Shown: positions 60,094-64,000 of the stretch, in pieces | Numbering within the stretch: the first letter of the stretch is position 1 | Layout: every line of letters begins with the position of its first letter | Origin: Tepidanaerobacter acetatoxydans_A | GTDB lineage: Bacteria; Bacillota; Thermosediminibacteria; Thermosediminibacterales; Tepidanaerobacteraceae | Direction of reading: 5' to 3' | Length of the DNA stretch: 64,000 bases | Assembly: GCA_022840405.1 (NCBI GenBank) | Contig: JALHJR010000004.1 | Span: 112,601 to 176,600 of the forward strand | The notes under the pieces: generated by a model | Told to the model about the DNA's origin: nothing | The model's database searches: none | The model's input: only the letters and a program-made list of their open reading frames with translations | Program-made: the position numbers and the translations under genes

Positions 60094-60225
60094 TTATTTT
60101 TGCAGAAATTTAATAAAAACATGCCAAGGATTTTTGATATTGCTATCAAAAATAAATCTCATCACAAAAAACCCAAATGTATAACCAATACAATGTTTAC
60201 CGATTTCCAAAATATAATTTAACAT
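60094..60225 (-). CDS. Possible small protein, 43 aa
   Basis: A 43-codon frame beginning MLNYILEIGKHCIGYTFGFF, basic and aromatic with one hydrophobic helix (about 10-27) and a C-terminal IKFLQK. GGGGG lies 9 nt before ATG. It follows the 389-aa phage-like gene on the same strand. I do not recognise it; a small membrane protein of the element is the best guess. Confidence 0.45.
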   Translation of the reverse strand: MLNYILEIGKHCIGYTFGFFVMRFIFDSNIKNPWHVFIKFLQK

Positions 60226-60251
60226 TTCGCTATACCCCCATTTTTTGTAAT

Positions 60252-60278
60252 TTAAAAGGGGAATAATTTAATTCCCCT
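60252..60278 (-). terminator. Hairpin at the end of the 389-aa gene
   Basis: AGGGGAAT (60257-60264) and ATTCCCCT (60271-60278), followed on the minus strand by UUU and AU-rich sequence. The stop codon lies in the stem. Confidence 0.7.
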
Positions 60279-61446
60279 AAATTAATCCTTTAATTAAAAT
60301 TTCTTTTGAAATTATTTCCCCATTATCAACATCAGTAGCAGTAAGTGTCACATTCCCCCAAACACTATTTTTTGCTTTAATGTCAACTGTATTATCCGTA
60401 TTGCCAACAATATCGGCGTAATCACCTGTCAATTCAAATGTAAATACTCCATCAACTTCAACGCCATCATTATATTTATGGACTGTATAAGTTTTTGTCT
60501 GATTCCACATTATAGAATCTGCACCTTCAATTGTATATGTGAAATTATCTCCTACAGGCGGTTCTTCTATTGCTTCATCAAGGAATATTACTTTATTGAT
60601 ATTTTTGTCTACAATAATTGTATCTGATTGAGTTTCATATCCTTCTTTTTCAATTGTATATGTGTATGTTTGTTTCAATATTTCATATGATTCACCATTA
60701 AGCATCCTTATAATATGACCATTGCTATCTTCTAGTATTATAGTTACATCTGGTATAAATTCTTCTGTTTCTCTATCTAACACAAAGAATGTAACTACTG
60801 CTTTTTCTTCAGGTATTTCCGTTTCTTCAAATGGCATAATTGGAGTTATATTACCATCTAGTATATCTACACCATCTATCCACCTACCGCCAATTTCATT
60901 TTCCATATCATCCTTGGAAGAATTATAGCTTGTAGCAAGCAAAGTCACCGTAATAATATCTGTTTGAGCTTCATTTTTTCCCCACACTTCATAAGCGTTG
61001 CCGAATTTGATTACTCTTTGTAAATCCTTAATTTTCTTTGTAACTGGTGTTTTAGGCATTTGTAATTTGAGGAAATCCCCTCTAACCATCATAATCTTAA
61101 AATCTTTCAATGCCAAATCAGACGAGGTCATACAAACTGGAAAACCATATAGTTTATTGTCAATCACAAAATTAATGATATGCTCACATTTGCTTATTAT
61201 CGCTTTGTAGTATGAATCATATCTCATATCAACAATTTCAGATGTAACTAAAAACCATTGGTTATTATATTTAACATACATTCCTTGCTTGACAGGAAAT
61301 TTTGTAATTAATATTTTATCATCCTTTTTTTCTTTGTTTGTGTTTTGTATAATAGCTCTTGCATCTTGATTATTTATTTTTATATCTTTTCCAGTTTCTT
61401 GCAATAGAAAATCTATGTCACTATCAATAGGTATATCAAAATACAT
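60277..61446 (-). CDS. Phage-like structural protein with Ig-like C-terminus
   Basis: A 389-residue protein without signal peptide. The N-terminal 180 residues (MYFDIPIDSDIDFLLQETGK onward, with FPVKQGMYVKYNNQWFLV) resemble head-closure or tail-associated proteins of clostridial and Bacillus phages, as I recall them. Residues about 210-290 form a PEGA/carboxypeptidase-regulatory-like beta domain (EKEGYETQSDTIIV). The last 90 residues look like a bacterial Ig-like fold (GNVTLTATDVDNGE). AAGAAGGTGATAAG precedes ATG. Ig-like domains often decorate phage virions and aid surface binding. The phage assignment is moderate. Confidence 0.65.
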   Translation of the reverse strand: MYFDIPIDSDIDFLLQETGKDIKINNQDARAIIQNTNKEKKDDKILITKFPVKQGMYVKYNNQWFLVTSEIVDMRYDSYYKAIISKCEHIINFVIDNKLYGFPVCMTSSDLALKDFKIMMVRGDFLKLQMPKTPVTKKIKDLQRVIKFGNAYEVWGKNEAQTDIITVTLLATSYNSSKDDMENEIGGRWIDGVDILDGNITPIMPFEETEIPEEKAVVTFFVLDRETEEFIPDVTIILEDSNGHIIRMLNGESYEILKQTYTYTIEKEGYETQSDTIIVDKNINKVIFLDEAIEEPPVGDNFTYTIEGADSIMWNQTKTYTVHKYNDGVEVDGVFTFELTGDYADIVGNTDNTVDIKAKNSVWGNVTLTATDVDNGEIISKEILIKGLI

Positions 61447-61692
61447 CTTATCACCTTCTTTTAAAAATGCCTTAAAATAACGAAAAAATAGCCCTTTTAA
61501 GGCGTTTAATTTTTCGATGGGTATAAATATACCTTTTTGAAAATAAATCGCTTAAAAAGTGCCTTTTCTAAAAAATCCTCAATCTTATAAAATGCCTTCA
61601 AATCCATGCCAGACATGGATTACGGGGAATTATTAAAAATGGCAAAAAACAAGGAAAAAATGAGAGGTATACCCCTTTGTTTAAAATGATTT
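61447..61692. other. Gap between phage-like genes with short repeats
   Basis: No convincing gene; the best minus-strand frame is 36 codons without a ribosome binding site. Three near copies of a 15-nt motif, CTTWWAAARTGCCTT, occur at 61459-61473, 61551-61565 and 61584-61598. A hairpin AATCCATG-ccaga-CATGGATT lies at 61601-61621. Confidence 0.6.
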
Positions 61693-62055
61693 TTAGTTTT
61701 TAAACATATAAACAAAACTTGCATCATTTTCTGATACAAGTTCATCATTTACCATCGTATTTATTTTCTTTTGCAAAGCGTCAATTCTCTTTTCTAGGTT
61801 TGTGTGGAAGTGAGTAATACTAATATCATCGGATTTATAATTTTTCATTGTCTGCGGGGAATTGGCTATAGATTCCAAAATAGATAATGCAGTTTTATAA
61901 ATTGCTTTTTTATTGGAATTGCTTTTTGGGTCATATTCATCATTAAAGGTTAAATCGGATTCCATGAGATAAACAATTAATTCATCATCAGGAATATTAA
62001 TGTCACGTATTTCCATTTTAAGACGTTCTAGGTTATTCATAATGATATTTTCCAT
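61693..62055 (-). CDS. Phage-like head-tail connector protein (putative)
   Basis: A 120-residue acidic helical protein. NNLERLKMEIRDI at the start, KKAIYKTALSILESIANSPQ in the middle and a C-terminal coiled coil (LEKRIDALQKKIN) fit small head-tail adaptor proteins that phages encode near the portal and capsid genes. AAGGAGG lies 9 nt before ATG 62055. It is upstream of the 389-aa gene on the same strand, matching a head-completion module. There is no portal, capsid or terminase in the window, so the module is partial or continues elsewhere. Confidence 0.6.
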   Translation of the reverse strand: MENIIMNNLERLKMEIRDINIPDDELIVYLMESDLTFNDEYDPKSNSNKKAIYKTALSILESIANSPQTMKNYKSDDISITHFHTNLEKRIDALQKKINTMVNDELVSENDASFVYMFKN

Positions 62056-62092
62056 AGTTTAAAACCTCCTTAAAATTATTAATTTTGGATAT

Positions 62093-62123
62093 AAAAAAAC
62101 CACTTCCAAAAAAGGAAATGGTT
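62093..62123 (-). terminator. Terminator after the stalk-domain gene
   Basis: AACCACTTCC (62098-62107) and GGAAATGGTT (62114-62123) with a 6-nt loop, followed on the minus strand by a U-run (62093-62099). It lies between the stalk-domain gene and the phage-like gene, just upstream of the latter's ribosome binding site. Confidence 0.83.
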
Positions 62124-62204
62124 AAATGTTGTTGAATTAGACTTAAGAAATTATGAAGTTCTTTTGAAATAATTCATGACAAGATTCTAATGTCATATGT
62201 TGAT

Positions 62205-63245
62205 CTACTTAAAATTACTAAAATCAATTTCATAAACACTTTCCTGCCCCGGAGCATGAATTACTATAAATTCTGCCTTTTTACTGAAATCTATATTTTC
62301 TAGGTCTAATAATTCATTTATTTCCGTACTAAAATGTACATTAATTAATGCGATATAAGCAGGAAAATCAGGCCAACTGTCTGTTATATTTCCAAAATCA
62401 TCCAACCCATCAATAGAGTAAGGTTGTATTATCCTATCACCTTGTTTTATTACAAAATGCTTATTTTTATGCGAATCTATTGAATTACCATAAGAACGCA
62501 CTTCAAAAGTCAAACGCCCTCCGAACTGAAAATCTTCTGCTGTTTTTTTTGCTTCTTCAAATGAAAAATCTTTATATTTACTTGCTTCCATAGCAGAAAG
62601 TCTCATAATATAATGGTATGGTGTCAATAATTGCACATCTGAAAACATATTATAAACAGATTTATTTGGGACTAATTTATAATGAACAGATTCATAATCT
62701 AAAACATGTTGGACTCCTTTTTTTCCTTCATTTATAGCCTCTTTTATCTCCTCGTCTGTCAATGCAAATATGTATTCCTGATTCAAATTCTTATTTGAGG
62801 TAATATCATCACCAATCTTGACCGTTTTAGTTGCATTATCCCATTCAACTTTTTTACCACTAGCTTCTGCTACAAACCTCAAAGGTACCAAAGTGGAACC
62901 GTTTACTATTTTAGGTGCAACTGGCAACTCCGTGTCTATGCCATTAACAGTGGCTATTTTATTTCCAATTTGCAATACTATTAATAAATCATCCTTATCG
63001 CCGAAGTTATCACCAAATATTCTTTGGTTCTTTTCATCCCAAGTTACTCTTAAACCTAATTTCTCAAAAATAGCTCTGAAAGGAACTAGTGTTGTTCCAT
63101 TTGATAAAACTGGATTAGTTGTAAATTCTATTTTTTCTCCATCTAAATATACGCTTATTGGATTCTCAGCAAAGACCAGAGACGGAAAGATTACATTAGT
63201 AAGCACTAAAATAATACACAACACACATAAACGTAAACGCTTCAA
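62205..63245 (-). CDS. Secreted stalk-domain (Cu amine oxidase N-like) protein
   Basis: A 346-residue exported protein. The signal peptide spans 1-26 with cleavage after VFA. Residues about 28-150 hold two copper-amine-oxidase-N/stalk repeats, each with GTTLVPFRAIFEKLG or GSTLVPLRFVAEASG and a VxWD motif. These domains are common in clostridial surface proteins and serve as wall or surface modules, without oxidase activity. The C-terminal 190 residues match nothing I can name. The start is TTG at 63245, behind GGGGGAA. It has its own terminator and may be element cargo rather than a virion gene. Confidence 0.85.
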   Translation of the reverse strand: MKRLRLCVLCIILVLTNVIFPSLVFAENPISVYLDGEKIEFTTNPVLSNGTTLVPFRAIFEKLGLRVTWDEKNQRIFGDNFGDKDDLLIVLQIGNKIATVNGIDTELPVAPKIVNGSTLVPLRFVAEASGKKVEWDNATKTVKIGDDITSNKNLNQEYIFALTDEEIKEAINEGKKGVQHVLDYESVHYKLVPNKSVYNMFSDVQLLTPYHYIMRLSAMEASKYKDFSFEEAKKTAEDFQFGGRLTFEVRSYGNSIDSHKNKHFVIKQGDRIIQPYSIDGLDDFGNITDSWPDFPAYIALINVHFSTEINELLDLENIDFSKKAEFIVIHAPGQESVYEIDFSNFK

Positions 63246-64000
63246 AGAAATTCCCCCTTTCGTAATTACTTACCTATTCTACATATAATGTCCGAATCCT
63301 TCTTGCAAGAGGCAATTTTATGATTTTATTTAGTATTGGATATTAGTAATTTTTTTAGGTGTGTGTAATATGGTTTGCTAGAGGAATATTTTACCAACAT
63401 TGGGGTATATATATACATTCATCTATTTACGTCTATTTATAGATACTCCACATAATATACATTATATGCAGTATCAACGTCCGATAATAAACGTTAAGTA
63501 AACTATATATATTCCCCTTTATGCCTTGTCTATTAAGCATTTGAGCCATTTACATATATTATATATATACCGTTAAAAGTTTTATTTTAACTACTTTTCC
63601 ACCACTGGAAGACATTATTTAAGTATGTTTACAATTATTGGTTATATATTGTATTGATAATTATACAGTATTTATGTATATTTATGAATGATTATATTAT
63701 GATGGATTGTAGGTAGGATGGCGGGAAATTAGGATTATATATTGGTTTTAATTCCGACTAATTTACTTGGTATTATATAGTAACAGGCGTGATTTTGTGG
63801 ATGAAATACCTATTATGAACATATGTCAATAACTCAACTTCAAATCTCAAATCACCAACCCCCACAACCCAAAGCCAAACAACAAAAAGCACGACACAAC
63901 CAAAAAAACAAACCAAACTCAACAAAACATAAAATCACAATCATAAATCAATAGTATACTACTCTATACTATCACCCTTCAATCTTTCCAATTCTGCATT
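63246..64000. other. Gene-poor AT-rich end with G-depleted tail
   Basis: About 750 bp with no credible gene. The first 580 bp are very AT-rich with many TATATA stretches. From about 63832 to 63950 the plus strand has almost no G (about three in 115 nt) but many C and A. A minus-strand frame of about 50 codons (63773-63936) spans part of it, but lacks a ribosome binding site. I see no tRNA, origin or integrase here. Confidence 0.7.

Noticed and set aside
62818..63288. 156-codon plus-strand frame
   Set aside because: It is antisense to the signal peptide and stalk domains of a well-supported secreted protein.
63773..63936. Minus-strand frame of about 50 codons in the G-depleted tail
   Set aside because: No ribosome binding site, odd Val/Leu/Trp-rich composition from GT-rich DNA, and no recognisable homology.

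Overview
This 64 kb window is low-GC chromosomal DNA from a spore-forming Clostridia-type Firmicute. The evidence is: spoVM, an alpha/beta-type SASP, ylbJ and a YteA-like gene; T-box leaders; a Firmicute-type 6S RNA; a Rel enzyme; a PASTA kinase/phosphatase pair with IreB; RemA; and TTG/GTG starts behind strong GGAGG sites. The gene order resembles thermophilic, Thermoanaerobacter/Tepidanaerobacter-like Clostridia. That placement is inference from synteny, not a database match.

Left part (1-13.7 kb). The window opens in the 3' half of a Ca2+-type P-ATPase, which converges on fur. The minus strand then carries serA behind a serine T-box, followed by DUF1292, ruvX, an Fe-S aldo/keto reductase, ireB, alaS, an RseC-like gene, tcdA, a 6S RNA, and aspS behind a second T-box. 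An HtrA protease is divergent from aspS. Between the serA T-box and serA lies a short decayed piece of a class V aminotransferase. The aspS T-box appears to read AAC (Asn) rather than an Asp codon.

Middle (13.7-37.3 kb). Conserved housekeeping blocks follow: MBL hydrolase-dtd-rel-apt-recJ; a MoxR-like AAA ATPase with a VWA partner; rpmF-yceD-ackA-pta; tmcAL convergent with a Lon/PDZ protease (ylbL type); ylbJ; a coiled-coil gene, coaD and rsmD; a SASP gene; and recG-fakA-asp23.

Right-centre (37.3-59.6 kb). After rpmB on the plus strand come spoVM (27 codons) and a 51-codon membrane protein on the minus strand, both too short for ordinary ORF calling. Next is the long cluster rpe, prkC, prpC, rlmN, rsmB, DUF116, fmt, def, priA, coaBC, rpoZ, gmk, remA, yicC, with rsgA missing at its usual place between prkC and rpe. 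rqcH is divergent from yicC. The cell-division and envelope block pyrR-rluD-lspA-yteA-DUF5665-divIVA-yggT-sepF-yggS-HlyD follows.

Right end (59.9-64 kb). Housekeeping DNA stops at the 3' half of a tRNA-Pro(GGG), from the anticodon loop through CCA, with no matching 5' half. Beyond it are phage-structural-like genes, a secreted stalk-domain protein, and about 750 bp without a credible gene that ends in a nearly G-free stretch. I read this as one end of an integrated, possibly decayed, element that entered a tRNA-Pro gene and continues past the window.

I did not find a clearly new defence or mobile system. The most distinctive signals are the Asn-type T-box on aspS, the aminotransferase scar behind the serine T-box, the truncated tRNA-Pro boundary, the missing rsgA, and several unexplained repeats and palindromes.
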